Assembly (NCBI RefSeq): GCF_009797935.1
Contig: NZ_VOLC01000009.1
Location: forward strand, 124,001-188,000
Source of the DNA: Lunatibacter salilacus
Lineage (GTDB): Bacteria; Bacteroidota; Bacteroidia; Cytophagales; Cyclobacteriaceae
Direction: 5' to 3'
Length of the DNA: 64,000 nt
Of this stretch, positions 9,785 to 19,900 are shown one piece after another. Made by a program: the position numbers and the translations under genes. The stretch's first letter is position 1. Each line of letters opens with the position of its first letter. The notes beneath the pieces were generated by a model. It was given only the letters and a program-made list of their open reading frames with translations, did no database searches and had not been told where the DNA came from.

Positions 9785-9939
9785 GTTTCACGCCACGGAC
9801 GCAAAGAAAACGCAAAGGACGCCACTGGAGTTAATTCACAAAAGTCGCTGCGGACGCTGCGCCACCGTTGCGGCCGCAGCGAGAAATGTTTCACGCCGCA
9901 GACTCAAAGGACGCCATGGGGGTTAATTCACAAAAGTCG
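9785..9939. repeat. Two copies of a GTTTCACGCC...AAAAGTCG intergenic repeat
   Basis: Copy 1 spans 9785-9847 and copy 2 spans 9888-9939. Both start GTTTCACGCC, share CAAAGGACGCCA and end TTAATTCACAAAAGTCG. Between them CGCTGCGG (9846-9853) pairs with CCGCAGCG (9874-9881). The 357-bp interval 9716-10072 between ndh and the next gene holds no convincing coding frame, only these repeats and a promoter. Confidence 0.7.
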
Positions 9940-10025
9940 TTAGTTTCTGGTTTTGAAAAACCCAACCGTTTTCTTTTAAGGTTTATTAACATTTTACTTT
10001 CATAGCCTGATTAAACTATCCGGAT

Positions 10026-10033
10026 TACGTTTG
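10026..10033 (+). promoter_or_regulatory. Putative -7 promoter element for the Spy-like gene
   Basis: TACGTTTG matches the Bacteroidota housekeeping -7 consensus TAnnTTTG and lies 39 bp upstream of ATG 10073, leaving a short A-rich leader (AATTAAAAAAAC). No TTTG is found at the usual -33 spacing, so the match is partial. Confidence 0.45.
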
Positions 10034-10072
10034 GTCTAACCTGTAAATAAACCAATTAAAAAAACAGACACC

Positions 10073-10513
10073 ATGAAAAAGCTATTGTTTATCTACACGT
10101 TAAGTTTGGGTTTGATCTTTACCGCAAACGCCCAACAAGATAAGAAAACCGAAAGACCGGAAAGAACACCTGAAGCAATTGCGGAAAGGATGGCAGATCG
10201 GATGGCTGAAAAACTGGAGCTCAGTGAAGCCCAAAAAAAGTCAATATATGATATCCAACTGGAGCAGGCAAGAGACCGGATGGCAAAAAGGGAAGAGATG
10301 AGGAAAGAGATGCAAGCTTCCCGTACCGCCCACCAAGAAAAAATTGCTGGTGTACTGACCCCTGAGCAAAAGGAAAAATGGGAAGAAATGCAAAAGGAGG
10401 CCAAAGACCGGCAGGGAACTTTGAGAGACCGCGGTAGAGACCGACCAGAGGGACCTTCAAACCGCCGGGGAGGTGGACAAGGCCGCAGTGGCCGTGGTGG
10501 AAGACCAATTTAA
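10073..10513 (+). CDS. Spy/CpxP-like periplasmic protein (DUF4890-type)
   Basis: A 146-residue secreted, very polar protein. The signal peptide ends at TANAQQ. The mature region is helical and charged with LTxxQ-like motifs: LELSEAQKKSIYDI and VLTPEQKEKWEEM, the pattern shared by Spy/CpxP periplasmic chaperones and the Bacteroidota DUF4890 proteins. The C-terminal 35 residues are a Gly/Arg-rich tail (RRGGGQGRSGRGGR) likely to be disordered and cationic. In the family, such proteins respond to envelope stress or metals; that role here is inference. A strong terminator follows at 10531-10558. Confidence 0.8.
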   Translation: MKKLLFIYTLSLGLIFTANAQQDKKTERPERTPEAIAERMADRMAEKLELSEAQKKSIYDIQLEQARDRMAKREEMRKEMQASRTAHQEKIAGVLTPEQKEKWEEMQKEAKDRQGTLRDRGRDRPEGPSNRRGGGQGRSGRGGRPI

Positions 10514-10530
10514 TCACTAAGGAATGATTT

Positions 10531-10558
10531 AAGGGAAGGGTAAAACCTTCCCTTTTTT
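10531..10558 (+). terminator. Rho-independent terminator
   Basis: AAGGGAAGG (10531-10539) pairs with CCTTCCCTT (10546-10554) around GTAAAA, followed by a U run to 10558. It ends the Spy-like transcript. Confidence 0.88.
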
Positions 10559-10588
10559 GTTTTAAGGGGTTTGAATAGGAAACTTTTT

Positions 10589-10596
10589 TACCTTTG
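10589..10596 (+). promoter_or_regulatory. Putative -7 element immediately upstream of the glycosyltransferase
   Basis: TACCTTTG matches TAnnTTTG and ends only seven bases before ATG 10604, so a transcript from it would be nearly leaderless. A TTTG at 10570-10573 lies upstream but with a short 15-bp spacer. Confidence 0.4.
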
Positions 10597-10603
10597 GGGA
10601 TTC

Positions 10604-11215
10604 ATGAAGAAAGCGATAATAGTATTTCAAAAGGCTGCGGTATCCGGTAATGTAAAGACCCGCTTAGCCCAGCGTATCGGAGATGCACAAGCCCTTAAAG
10701 TATATAGTTTTTTAGTAGCCTACACCCATCGCCAATTAGAGGACATGGATGCGGATATATTTGTTTTTTTTGCGGGGGAACCTGACTCGGTATATAGTGA
10801 AAATTCAAATTATCATATTTGCCGACAATGTGGTGGAGACCTGGGGGCGCGGATGGCTGCTGCTTTTGCGGAAGTATTTGATGCCGGATATGAGCAAGTT
10901 TTGATTATTGGTACAGATTGTCACGAACTAAAGTCAAATATCTTGCAGGATGCATTTCAAGGATTAAACGCTACTGACATGGTAATCGGGCCAGCTAAAG
11001 ACGGCGGCTACTATCTTCTGGGCCTTACCAGTCCGATTCCGGAATTGTTTGAGGGTATTCAATGGAGTACTGCAAGTGTGTTTACCGATACTATGGAGAT
11101 TGCCTCTTCACTTGTTAATAGTGTGTACCTTTTGCCTATACTAAGTGATGTAGACAGGTATGAAGATTTGGGGGAGTTGAGTGCGTTGCTAGGGCTGAAG
11201 GAAATAAATATGTAA
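10604..11215 (+). CDS. TIGR04282-family glycosyltransferase (DUF2064)
   Basis: A 203-residue GT-A-like nucleotidyl/glycosyl transferase of the family annotated TIGR04282 (arsenosugar-biosynthesis-type). The N terminus reads KKAIIVFQKAAVSGNVKTRLA, matching the nucleotide-binding loop with a conserved KTRL. IIGTDCHEL corresponds to the IIGSDCPDL metal-binding region, and MVIGPAKDGGYYLLGL is the family hallmark. ATG 10604 is preferred over TTG 10571, because the fold starts directly with MKKAIIVF. No arsenic genes are nearby, so the acceptor is unknown. Confidence 0.85.
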   Translation: MKKAIIVFQKAAVSGNVKTRLAQRIGDAQALKVYSFLVAYTHRQLEDMDADIFVFFAGEPDSVYSENSNYHICRQCGGDLGARMAAAFAEVFDAGYEQVLIIGTDCHELKSNILQDAFQGLNATDMVIGPAKDGGYYLLGLTSPIPELFEGIQWSTASVFTDTMEIASSLVNSVYLLPILSDVDRYEDLGELSALLGLKEINM

Positions 11216-11350
11216 GGTGTCCTTTGTGGTTTTTTTTACCACATAGTTCACATAGAGATTTTTGAATATCGCTGCGTATGCCGCACCATCGATGCGCCCG
11301 TTGCGTGAAAAAATAGAATCACCGAGGTCACTCGGTTACACAGAAGTTAG

Positions 11351-11808
11351 AACGCTGATTTGCCGGATTGAACGGATCTCTGCAGATTTTTTTATTGACG
11401 TCTACAATTAAATCGACACCCAATGAAATCCGCCTAATCCGTGTCATCGGTGTTCTATTTACTTTCCAAAAAGGTGTCCCGCATATTACGCTAATTTCCG
11501 CAGATTATATTTGTTGACCTGTACTTCTGAATGAGAAAAAAAATCCGTTTTATCCGTTGTATCCGTGTCATCCGTGTTCCATTTGACCTGCAAAAGATGT
11601 CCCGCAGAACTTGTCCCGAGTTTTCGGGATTGCGCTGATTTCCGCAGATTATTTTTGATGACGCGTACTTCTGAATGGGTAAAAAAATCCGTTTTATCCG
11701 CCTAATCCGTGTCATCGGTGTTCTACTTTACTTCAAAGAATAGAACGCTGATTCAGCGGATTGCACAGATTTTCACGGATAATTTCTATTGACTTCTACA
11801 TTTTTTTC
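11351..11808. repeat. Degenerate tandem repeat cluster (CGCTGATT...AATCCGTGTC type)
   Basis: Four related units lie at about 11351-11463, 11488-11606, 11632-11733 and 11743-11808 (last truncated). Each starts near CGCTGATTTCCGCAGATT, passes a GACnnnTACTTCTGAATG segment in the middle copies, and ends with AATCCGTGTCATCGGTGTTC or a close variant. The units are complementary to sections of themselves (GCTGATTC/AATCCGC), so transcripts could fold. The whole 610-bp gap 11216-11825 carries no gene; CCGAGGTCACTCGG at 11322-11335 is a further small inverted repeat. A single related copy is at 63297-63345. Confidence 0.75.
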
Positions 11809-11825
11809 ACCACAAAAAATTCAGC

Positions 11826-14318
11826 TCAATCTTTAAGTAGCCGATTTTTCCTCCTCCAAGCCTTCCATATTTCTATCCAAAACACCCCTAAAAACGACAG
11901 GGCCAATGCCATCCCTATTTGCGATATTCTTACCGTTTCAAAATCAAATACAGATTGAATGGAAGGGATTGCCAGGATCATCGCCAGTAAAAGGATCGAA
12001 ATGCCCAAAATCAGTGGGATTAATTTATTGGGATACTTGATTGTATTCAGTACCGAGTAATAGAAAGACCTGTTCACCAGTGTCAGAAATACATTGCTAA
12101 AAACCAGCGTTGAGAAAATAATGGTTCGAACGGTCTCTATGGTTTCACCGGTAACCATAAGGTAATAACCCAACCCCAAGCTAGCGGCGGTAATCGCCAG
12201 TCCCTGTACAACGCTCAAAGAAAGTTCGGCCCATGAGAAGAAAGTCTGTGACATTTTTCTTGGTGGATTATTCATGGAATTTGGCTCTATGGGCTCATTT
12301 TCAAACACAATAGAACAAGTTGGGCCCATGATCAACTCAAGGAAAATAACATGGATCGGTGTGAAAATCAACGTGTATTCCCAGCCTAAAACCAACGGTA
12401 GCAATACGACCAAAATAATAGGTATATGGATGGATATAATGTATTGAATGGCCTTTTTGAGGTTTTCATAGATTCTTCTTCCCAGAGCCACCGCCTCAGT
12501 CATGTGACCTAAGTCATCGTCCATCAAGACCAACGCGGCAGCACTCTTGGCGACCTCGGACCCTCTCTTACCCATAGCTATGCCGATATGTGCTGCCTTA
12601 AGTGCCGGCCCGTCATTAACACCATCTCCTGTCATGGCCACTACTTCCCCGTTTTGCTTTAGTGCTTCGACGATTTTGAGCTTTGCTTCCGGAAACATGC
12701 GTGCAAAAATGTCCGTTTCCTTTACTTTTTCTTGAAGACCCGCATTATCCAGAGTCATCACTTCATCTCCTGTCAATACTTTCCCTGCCGATTTCATTCC
12801 AATTTGGCTGGCTATTGCAGTAGCGGTTGGGGCATAATCGCCTGTGATCATTTTCACTTCAATGCCAGCCTTGTAAAACGTTTTCAGTACCTCACCGATA
12901 TTCTTTTTTGGAGGATCGTAAAAGGCTACCAACCCCAAGAACTCAAAATCAAACTCCTCCTGTGTCTTTGGATAATTCTCAATACTCGCATCTGCCCTAC
13001 CTACCGCCAAGACCCTATACCCTTTTGACGTGAATCCTTCCATTTGTGCAAGAACTTTTTCAGTGTCTGTCTGAGACAAACTACTTGGCTTCATTACCCC
13101 TTCTACACTTCCTTTGACAGCAATGATTTTTTCTCCGTTTCCCAGTTGAAAAATATGTGTCATCATGGGAGGCTTCCCACCTAGTGGATATTCATGAAGC
13201 ATTTTTGCTGACTTCCTTTCATCGACCGGTGCCAGCTTTTCATAAAAAGCATGGATGGATTTTTCCATCGGGTCGAATGGCAGGATCTCCGAAGCCCAAA
13301 GGGCATATTCAATGGTTGCGTTGAAAGAAGCCTCGTCCTTTGTTAAATCTGTGAGACTGTCGGATGAAAAATCATAAATTGCCCTCAGTTCCATCCGGTT
13401 TTCTGTCAGGGTGCCCGTCTTATCCGTACAGATGACAGACGCCGTGCCTAAGGTTTCCACGGTATAAGGACTCCGTGTGATCACTTTATTTTTATAAAGC
13501 CGATATGCCCCCAAAGCCATAAACGTGCTGAAAGCTACCGGGATTTCTTCCGGTAGGACCGACATGGCTAAGGTCAGGCCAAAAAGCAAGGAATTTAGAA
13601 TATCATGGGAGTTGAGGTAGTTGATTCCCCAAACGAGCAGAAAAGCAATGGCTCCAAAGATTACCATAGTGCGAACAAAGCTTTTGATTTGGAGCTGTAA
13701 GGGGGTTTTGGTCTCTTCGATCTTTCCTAGACTTGTCCCTATTTTACCCAGAGCAGTGTTTTTTCCAATTGCGGTGACTTCGGCTACACAATTACCTGAA
13801 TCAACCATCGTACCTTGGAAAATCAAGGGAGATTCGGAAAGCTCATCTTTAGACACAGAAAGGGACTCACCAGTCAGAATACTTTCATTAACCGAGAAAT
13901 CATGCGCCTCAATTATTTTGGCATCTGCGGGAATCATACCTCCGTCTTCAACCAAAATCAGGTCTTCAACGACCACCTCTTCTGTCGGGATTTTGATGAT
14001 TTCATTGTTCCTGTAAACCTTTGCTTGGGGACTGGAGAGCTTTTTAAGTGCGTTGACGGCATTCCGGCTTTTGTTTTCCTGAAAAATGGATATTCCCGAA
14101 ACTAGTCCTATTGCCACCAACATAATAATCCCTTCGGTGGTCTCCCCTAGACTGAAATATATTACTGATGCAGCTATCAAAATGATAAATAAAGGCTCTT
14201 TGATTACCTCCAGCAAAATACCCCATATAGGACTTTGGGTATTTTCCTCAACTTCATTACGTCCAAAAGACTTTCGGTTGGCATTTACTTCCTGATCACT
14301 GAGCCCTTTATAATCCAT
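11826..14318 (-). CDS. P2-type cation-transporting ATPase
   Basis: An 830-residue inner-membrane P-type ATPase that couples ATP hydrolysis to cation transport. In order: an N-terminal cation-ATPase domain (GRNEVEENTQSP), actuator TGES at 149-152, M4 motif PEEIP at 256-260, phosphorylation site DKTGTLT with Asp299, nucleotide domain with KGSVEGVM, hinge MTGDGVNDGPALK, and a six-helix C-terminal cation-ATPase region. This layout is that of calcium/sodium-type P2 pumps, but M4 reads PEEIP instead of PEGLP, so ion specificity cannot be inferred. It lies downstream of the metal efflux operon with a 261-bp gap (14319-14579) lacking features. It may be independent. Confidence 0.9.
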   Translation of the reverse strand: MDYKGLSDQEVNANRKSFGRNEVEENTQSPIWGILLEVIKEPLFIILIAASVIYFSLGETTEGIIMLVAIGLVSGISIFQENKSRNAVNALKKLSSPQAKVYRNNEIIKIPTEEVVVEDLILVEDGGMIPADAKIIEAHDFSVNESILTGESLSVSKDELSESPLIFQGTMVDSGNCVAEVTAIGKNTALGKIGTSLGKIEETKTPLQLQIKSFVRTMVIFGAIAFLLVWGINYLNSHDILNSLLFGLTLAMSVLPEEIPVAFSTFMALGAYRLYKNKVITRSPYTVETLGTASVICTDKTGTLTENRMELRAIYDFSSDSLTDLTKDEASFNATIEYALWASEILPFDPMEKSIHAFYEKLAPVDERKSAKMLHEYPLGGKPPMMTHIFQLGNGEKIIAVKGSVEGVMKPSSLSQTDTEKVLAQMEGFTSKGYRVLAVGRADASIENYPKTQEEFDFEFLGLVAFYDPPKKNIGEVLKTFYKAGIEVKMITGDYAPTATAIASQIGMKSAGKVLTGDEVMTLDNAGLQEKVKETDIFARMFPEAKLKIVEALKQNGEVVAMTGDGVNDGPALKAAHIGIAMGKRGSEVAKSAAALVLMDDDLGHMTEAVALGRRIYENLKKAIQYIISIHIPIILVVLLPLVLGWEYTLIFTPIHVIFLELIMGPTCSIVFENEPIEPNSMNNPPRKMSQTFFSWAELSLSVVQGLAITAASLGLGYYLMVTGETIETVRTIIFSTLVFSNVFLTLVNRSFYYSVLNTIKYPNKLIPLILGISILLLAMILAIPSIQSVFDFETVRISQIGMALALSFLGVFWIEIWKAWRRKNRLLKD

Positions 14319-14579
14319 AATTCTCGATAAACAATTAAAGAATCTAATTTACCTTATTCTTTTGTTAAATTGATAAACGGGATTCCGCTTTTTTAAATAG
14401 CGAGGATATTATTTTAGGACATTTAATACATGCTGCAGCTCCCCAATTAATTAAATAATCCCAATATCACACCACTATCGATAGCATCCAGAATATCAAT
14501 TAATATCCAGCTTACCTGCCGAGAGGTAGGTATTGGTAAATATAGGATTGCACTATGTTTTTGAATGTGTTAGCAAATA

Positions 14580-15719
14580 TTATTTAATCAATTGAAAACC
14601 GCCTTTTGAAAGGAATGTAGTTTTAAAATCAAAGTCATTTTCCGATAGGATTTCTACCATCTGATCATCCTGCAATCCTATATCCACTTTAGTCTTTTTG
14701 AGGTAGTAGAGATCATTTTCTTTCTTTGTCAAAGCAAGGACATAATTCACCTCGTTGGAATTGATGACAGAGGCCAATGGTAAAGCTGTGTTTTTGCTGC
14801 TTTTTACCCCAATTTTTGCTTCGATAAACATGCCGGGTACGAGTAGATTTCCCTCTTTCTCATCATCGAGGTGGACATGAATGTTGAGCATGCGCCTCTC
14901 ATTGATGGATTGTCCAATTAGAAAAATCTTTCCCTTAAACTCCCTACTTTTGCTATCGGGTAGGTAAAAGGTTACCTGCTGTCCTATTTTCAAGGAAATG
15001 GCGTCCTGCTCAAACACATTTAGCTCGATATGCAGGTGATCTTTATTGATAATCGTCAGTGCGATATCGGAAGGTTTTAGGTAAGTTCCCTGGTTGACTT
15101 TTATGGATTCAATGTAGCCTGAAATGGGTGCATAGATGTTCGTTCTAGAGGTTATCTTGGTGGGATCCAGATCGTTGGAAGAGATATTGACCAATTCGAG
15201 TTTTTTACGGAGGCTCTCTGTGATAGCCATGGTACTTTTATAATCGGATTCTGCTTTCGCAAAACTCTTTTGCGAAGAGATGTTTTCAGCATTGAGTGTT
15301 TTTTGGCGTTCATAGTCCGATTTGAGGTAGGACAGCTGGCTCATCGCATCCAAGTAATCCTGCTGCATCTGCACAAATTCCGGATTTTCCAAGGTAAAGA
15401 GAACTTGTCCTTTTTCAATCTTTTGACCTACCAGCAGGTCAAACCGGATGATATTTCCCCCAAAATATGAACTCACATCAAAGCGTCCTTCCGCTGGAAT
15501 ATTGACGATACCATTGGTTAGGATAAAATCCGAAAAGGTATGGGCTGAAAGTGAATCCCAAGCCATTTGCGCTTTGTCAAACTGCGTTTGGGTAATGATG
15601 ATTTCATTTGGATCCCTCTCATGAGGTATTTCGATGGATTGGTCTTTACTCGTCCCACATGCATAATACATTGGAGATGAAAGTGCCAAAAGAAGCGCTA
15701 TATAGAGATAATTTCTCAT
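14580..15719 (-). CDS. RND efflux periplasmic adaptor (CusB/CzcB type)
   Basis: A 379-residue membrane-fusion lipoprotein that links the inner-membrane RND pump to the outer-membrane TolC channel. The N terminus is a lipoprotein-type leader with the cysteine in YYACGTS. It has the split lipoyl/barrel-sandwich halves (FDLLVGQKIEKGQVLFTLENPEF and IYAPISGYIESIKVNQGTYLK, shown in part as GYIESIKVNQG), flanking a coiled-coil hairpin around residues 115-170, followed by the beta-barrel domain. No C-terminal histidine-rich metal-binding extension is seen. Third gene in the pump operon, three bases downstream of the TolC-like gene. Confidence 0.9.
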   Translation of the reverse strand: MRNYLYIALLLALSSPMYYACGTSKDQSIEIPHERDPNEIIITQTQFDKAQMAWDSLSAHTFSDFILTNGIVNIPAEGRFDVSSYFGGNIIRFDLLVGQKIEKGQVLFTLENPEFVQMQQDYLDAMSQLSYLKSDYERQKTLNAENISSQKSFAKAESDYKSTMAITESLRKKLELVNISSNDLDPTKITSRTNIYAPISGYIESIKVNQGTYLKPSDIALTIINKDHLHIELNVFEQDAISLKIGQQVTFYLPDSKSREFKGKIFLIGQSINERRMLNIHVHLDDEKEGNLLVPGMFIEAKIGVKSSKNTALPLASVINSNEVNYVLALTKKENDLYYLKKTKVDIGLQDDQMVEILSENDFDFKTTFLSKGGFQLIK

Positions 15720-15722
15720 AAT

Positions 15723-16934
15723 TTAAGGATTGATCAGGTAGTTGATTTCCAACACGGTCATGTTATACCCTTGAAGATTGACAAGGTAATCGACCTCAAT
15801 ATTTCTGGAATTCTCAAGCAGAAGCACATACTGAAAGAAGTCGATTTCACCACCTTTGAATGCTTGATTGCCTTGGGTGATCAGCTGCTTGCTGAGTTGC
15901 TGACCTTCCTCAGTATAGAATGATATCGCTTCCTGGAATTTTTGCAATTCTATTTCCAGTTGCTCTTTTCTATTGGCAAGTTGAAAGCCATAGTTTTCGG
16001 CTGCTAAGCTGGTTTGGACGAGTTCATATTTCGAGGAAGTTATTTTGGCTTTTTGTGCCCCAAACCAAAGAGGGATAGACACACCAACTTGGATACCTGG
16101 ATAAATTCTTGCATTGGGACCGGTATTTGTTCCCCGGAAAAACTCTCCATGCAGGTCCGGCAAAAGCCTTTGCTTTTCTAGAGATAGAATATCCGCTCTC
16201 CAATTTATCGATTGCTGAAAATACTGTATGCCGGGATGCGTTTCTTTCTCCCAGTCCTTTGTTGGCAAAGGGTTAAGAACTTGGTCTGGAACCTCAAATT
16301 CCCTGCCTGATTGGATCAATTGTTCCAACTTTACGTATGTCTGATTTTTGCTTTCTATCGTTTGTGCCAGCCGTACAGCAAGCTCCCGCATTTTGCTACG
16401 GGCAGTTAATTTTTCAAGGTAGTTGGTTTCACCAACATCATACCTTCTATCCGCTGCGACAGAAAACTGCTGGTAAAGACTATCTAAAAACCGATAATTT
16501 TCCTCGAGCTTCTGAAGATACAATATGGTGTAAAAGGCCTGTGATACTTCTTTAATAATCTGATTTTGCGTCAGGTAAAACTGTTGCTGTTCTACCATAG
16601 TGATATCTTCATATACTTGGCGTTGTTTCCCATAGACAGACGGAAACTGCAGGCTTTGGCTTATACCGAAGACCTTGTTTGAAAAGCCGTTTTCAGCAAT
16701 GTCATTTTTGTCATGTCTATAAAAGACTTGGGTCTTATCCAAATTGAACGCCATTGGAATCATAGCTCTTGTGGCTTCTAATTTTTGATAAGCTGATTGA
16801 AGGCCCAGGTTATTTTGTAGGGCTGAGTCAATGGCAGCGGCAAGATCCAGCGTTGCTTTTTGAGAAAAAGTCTTGAAAGGAAAGGCCAAAAACAACCAAA
16901 GGAGAAAATAAATAGTCTTACTCGTGAGCTTCAT
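15723..16934 (-). CDS. TolC-family outer-membrane efflux protein
   Basis: A 403-residue outer-membrane channel component of the heavy-metal RND system. ATG 16934 is chosen because it opens directly onto a signal peptide (MKLTSKTIYFLLWLFLAF ending TFSQ); a longer frame from 16982 would place non-signal residues first. The protein has the duplicated helical hairpin pattern of TolC relatives, with DLAAAIDSALQNN near the mature N terminus and VGVSIPLWFG in the second half, typical of the family. Its start overlaps the end of the cusA-like gene by 17 bp, indicating translational coupling. Confidence 0.9.
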   Translation of the reverse strand: MKLTSKTIYFLLWLFLAFPFKTFSQKATLDLAAAIDSALQNNLGLQSAYQKLEATRAMIPMAFNLDKTQVFYRHDKNDIAENGFSNKVFGISQSLQFPSVYGKQRQVYEDITMVEQQQFYLTQNQIIKEVSQAFYTILYLQKLEENYRFLDSLYQQFSVAADRRYDVGETNYLEKLTARSKMRELAVRLAQTIESKNQTYVKLEQLIQSGREFEVPDQVLNPLPTKDWEKETHPGIQYFQQSINWRADILSLEKQRLLPDLHGEFFRGTNTGPNARIYPGIQVGVSIPLWFGAQKAKITSSKYELVQTSLAAENYGFQLANRKEQLEIELQKFQEAISFYTEEGQQLSKQLITQGNQAFKGGEIDFFQYVLLLENSRNIEVDYLVNLQGYNMTVLEINYLINP

Positions 16935-19900
16935 GGCTTTTTTTTGTTGAATGAAACATCGTGTATAATACCGGGAGCACAATCATTGTCAGCAAGGTAG
17001 CAGAAATTAAGCCTCCCACAACTACCGTTGCCAATGGCCGCTGCACTTCCGCACCCGCAGAAGTTGAAATAGCCATCGGCAAAAAACCCATTGCCGCTGC
17101 CGCTGCCGTAAGTAAAACAGGGCGGAGTCTTTCTTTGGTTCCTCTTAAAATTAAGGATTTAAGGTCTCCAACATGCTCCTTTTGCAATTCCTTGAAATGC
17201 TCGATAAGTACGATTCCATTGAGAACGGCAATCCCGAACAGGGCGATAAAACCCACTCCAGCTGATATACTGAATGGCATGCCACGGACGTATAGCAGCA
17301 GGATTCCCCCTACAGCGGAAAATGGAATGGCGGTATAGATCATCAGGGCTTCCTTAATCGAGGAAAGGGCAAAGAACAAGAGCAAGAATATCAGGGCCAA
17401 TGCTATAGGAACTGCAACAATCAACCTGGCTTTAGCCATATTAAGGTTTTCGAACTGACCCCCATAATCGACATAATAACCTTCGGGAAGTTCGACGTTG
17501 GATTGAATAATGGCCTGGATATCATTTACAACTGACTGTAAATCTCTATTTCTTACATTGACGCCGATGACCACCCTTCTTCTGGTACCATCACGGGATA
17601 TTTTAGCAGGGCCTTTGTCAAGATAGATTTCAGCAAACTCACTTAATGGCAGGGAACTGCCATTGGGAAGATTGACGGATGCCTGTCTGATATTGTCGAG
17701 GTCTCTTCTAAATTCAATTGGAAACCTAGTGACCAGATCAAATTGCTTTTCCCCCTCAAAAACCGTTCCTGCTGTCTTTCCTGCAAAGCCCATGGTAATG
17801 ATATCATTCAGGGTGCTTATGTTGATGCCATATTTGGCAATCTTCTCCCGATCATACTTGATTTTCATTTGGGGCAATCCCGCTGTTTTTTCGACAATTA
17901 TATCGGCAGCTCCCTCCACCCCACGGATGGCGGCTTCAATTTCTTGGGCTTTCTCGGTAAGCAGAGTAAGGTCTTCCCCAAATAATTTTATGGCCAAATC
18001 AGCCCGGACACCTGTAATCAACTCATTGAATCTCATTTCAATAGGTTGGGTAAACTCAAACTCCAATCCGGCTATGACCGACAGGGATTCTTTGAACGCA
18101 TCTGCCAATTCATCTTTGGTGGACGCAGTGGTCCATTCCTTATGGGGTCTTAAGGTCACAATGATGTCACTTTCTTCCATAGACATGGGATCGGTTGGGA
18201 TTTCTGCGGCACCGATACGGCTGACTACCTGGTCCACCTCAGGAAACCCGAGAAGAATTTTCTCAATTTCCGTTGTAATTTCGATGGTATTGCTGAGTGT
18301 GGTACCTGTTTTTAGCACAGGTTGGATAACAAAATCTCCTTCATCCAACGTCGGAATAAATTCTGCCCCCATTTTGGAAAATATTCCAAAAGAGACAATT
18401 AATATAACCACGGCAATGCTTAGAACGGTCTTTTTTCTTTCCAGTGCCCAGGAGATTGATGGCTGATAAAGGCTGTTGATCCAATCAATAAGCCTATTAC
18501 TGATTGTTCTCTTTTTTGGGTCAGTGGCTTTGAGAAAGAGTGATGAAACCACAGGTACATAAGTTAATCCCAAAAGCATTGTACCTAAAAGGGCAAAACT
18601 GAATACTTTGGCCATGGGGCCAAACATTTTGCCTTCAACACCCGAAAGAGAAAGGATAGGAATGAACACAATTATTATGATAATCTGACCAAAAACAGCC
18701 GAATGCATCATTTTGGAAGCGCTTTCTATGGCAATTTTGTCTTTTTGGATTTTCATTTCAGATTTAGAAAGTCCTAAGAGCATGGCATATTTTGCGGTCA
18801 GCTGAAAAGCAATGAATTCCACGATGATGACCGCACCATCGATTATGATACCGAAGTCAATCGCTCCAAGACTCATTAGATTGGCATCCACCCCCAATAG
18901 ATACATCATGGACAGTGCAAAGAATAAGCTCAGCGGAATGACAGATGATACTACCAATCCAGACCTAAAATTTCCCAAGAGCAAAACCACCACAAACACG
19001 ACGATCAAACAGCCCAGAATCAGGTTCTCCGCTATAGTGAAAGTGGTCTTGCCGATCAGTTCACTTCTGTCCAAAAAACCGTTGACCACGATCCCTTCTG
19101 GAAGTGTTGGGGAGATTTGTTCGAGTTTTGCTTTCACGCGGTCTATGGTCGCTTTTGAATCCGCATCTTTGAGCATCATTACCTGACCGAGCACTTTTTC
19201 ACCTTGCCCGTTTGCCGTGATTGCCCCAAACCGATTGGCGTGTCCAAATCCTACTTTCGCCAGATCTCTTACATAGATGGGCATACCATCGCGGATATCC
19301 ACCACAATCAGCCCGATCTCCTCCAGGGTTTTGACCTGACCTTCGGCCCGGATAAAAAAGGATTCATTGGTCTTTTCAATATATCCTCCACCTGCGATGG
19401 CGTTGTTTGCTTCAAGTGCCTGGAAAACCCGGAGAAGGTCCACGTTCATGGATTTAAGCCGCTCGGGACTGACCGCAACCTCATATTGCTTCAAAAATCC
19501 TCCCCAGGTATTCACCTCTACAACGCCGGCAATCCCTGACAATTGTCTCTTGACTACCCAATCCTGAATCGTCCTTAGGTCTGTCAAGCTATACCTGTCT
19601 TCATAGCCGGGTTTGACATCAATGATGTATTGGAATATCTCTCCGAGTCCTGTGGATATCGGGCCCATAAAGGGCTGACCAAATCCCGAAGGAATATTTT
19701 CCTCCGCTGTTTTGATTTTCTCCGCTATCAACTGACGGGGAAGATAGGTCCCCATTTTATCCTCAAAAACTATCGTGACCACCGATAACCCGAATTTGGA
19801 AACCGAGCGGATTTCTTTTACTCCGGGCAGGTTGACCATTTCCAGTTCAATTGGGTAAGTCAGGTATTTTTCTACATCTTCGGTTGATAGGTTTCGCGAG

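Noticed and set aside
11351-11808. Possible CRISPR array
   Set aside because: Units are long and divergent, spacing is irregular, no constant repeat with unique spacers, and no cas genes are present.
14319-14579. Gap between the P-type ATPase and the adaptor gene
   Set aside because: No gene, no convincing promoter or repeat seen; left unannotated.
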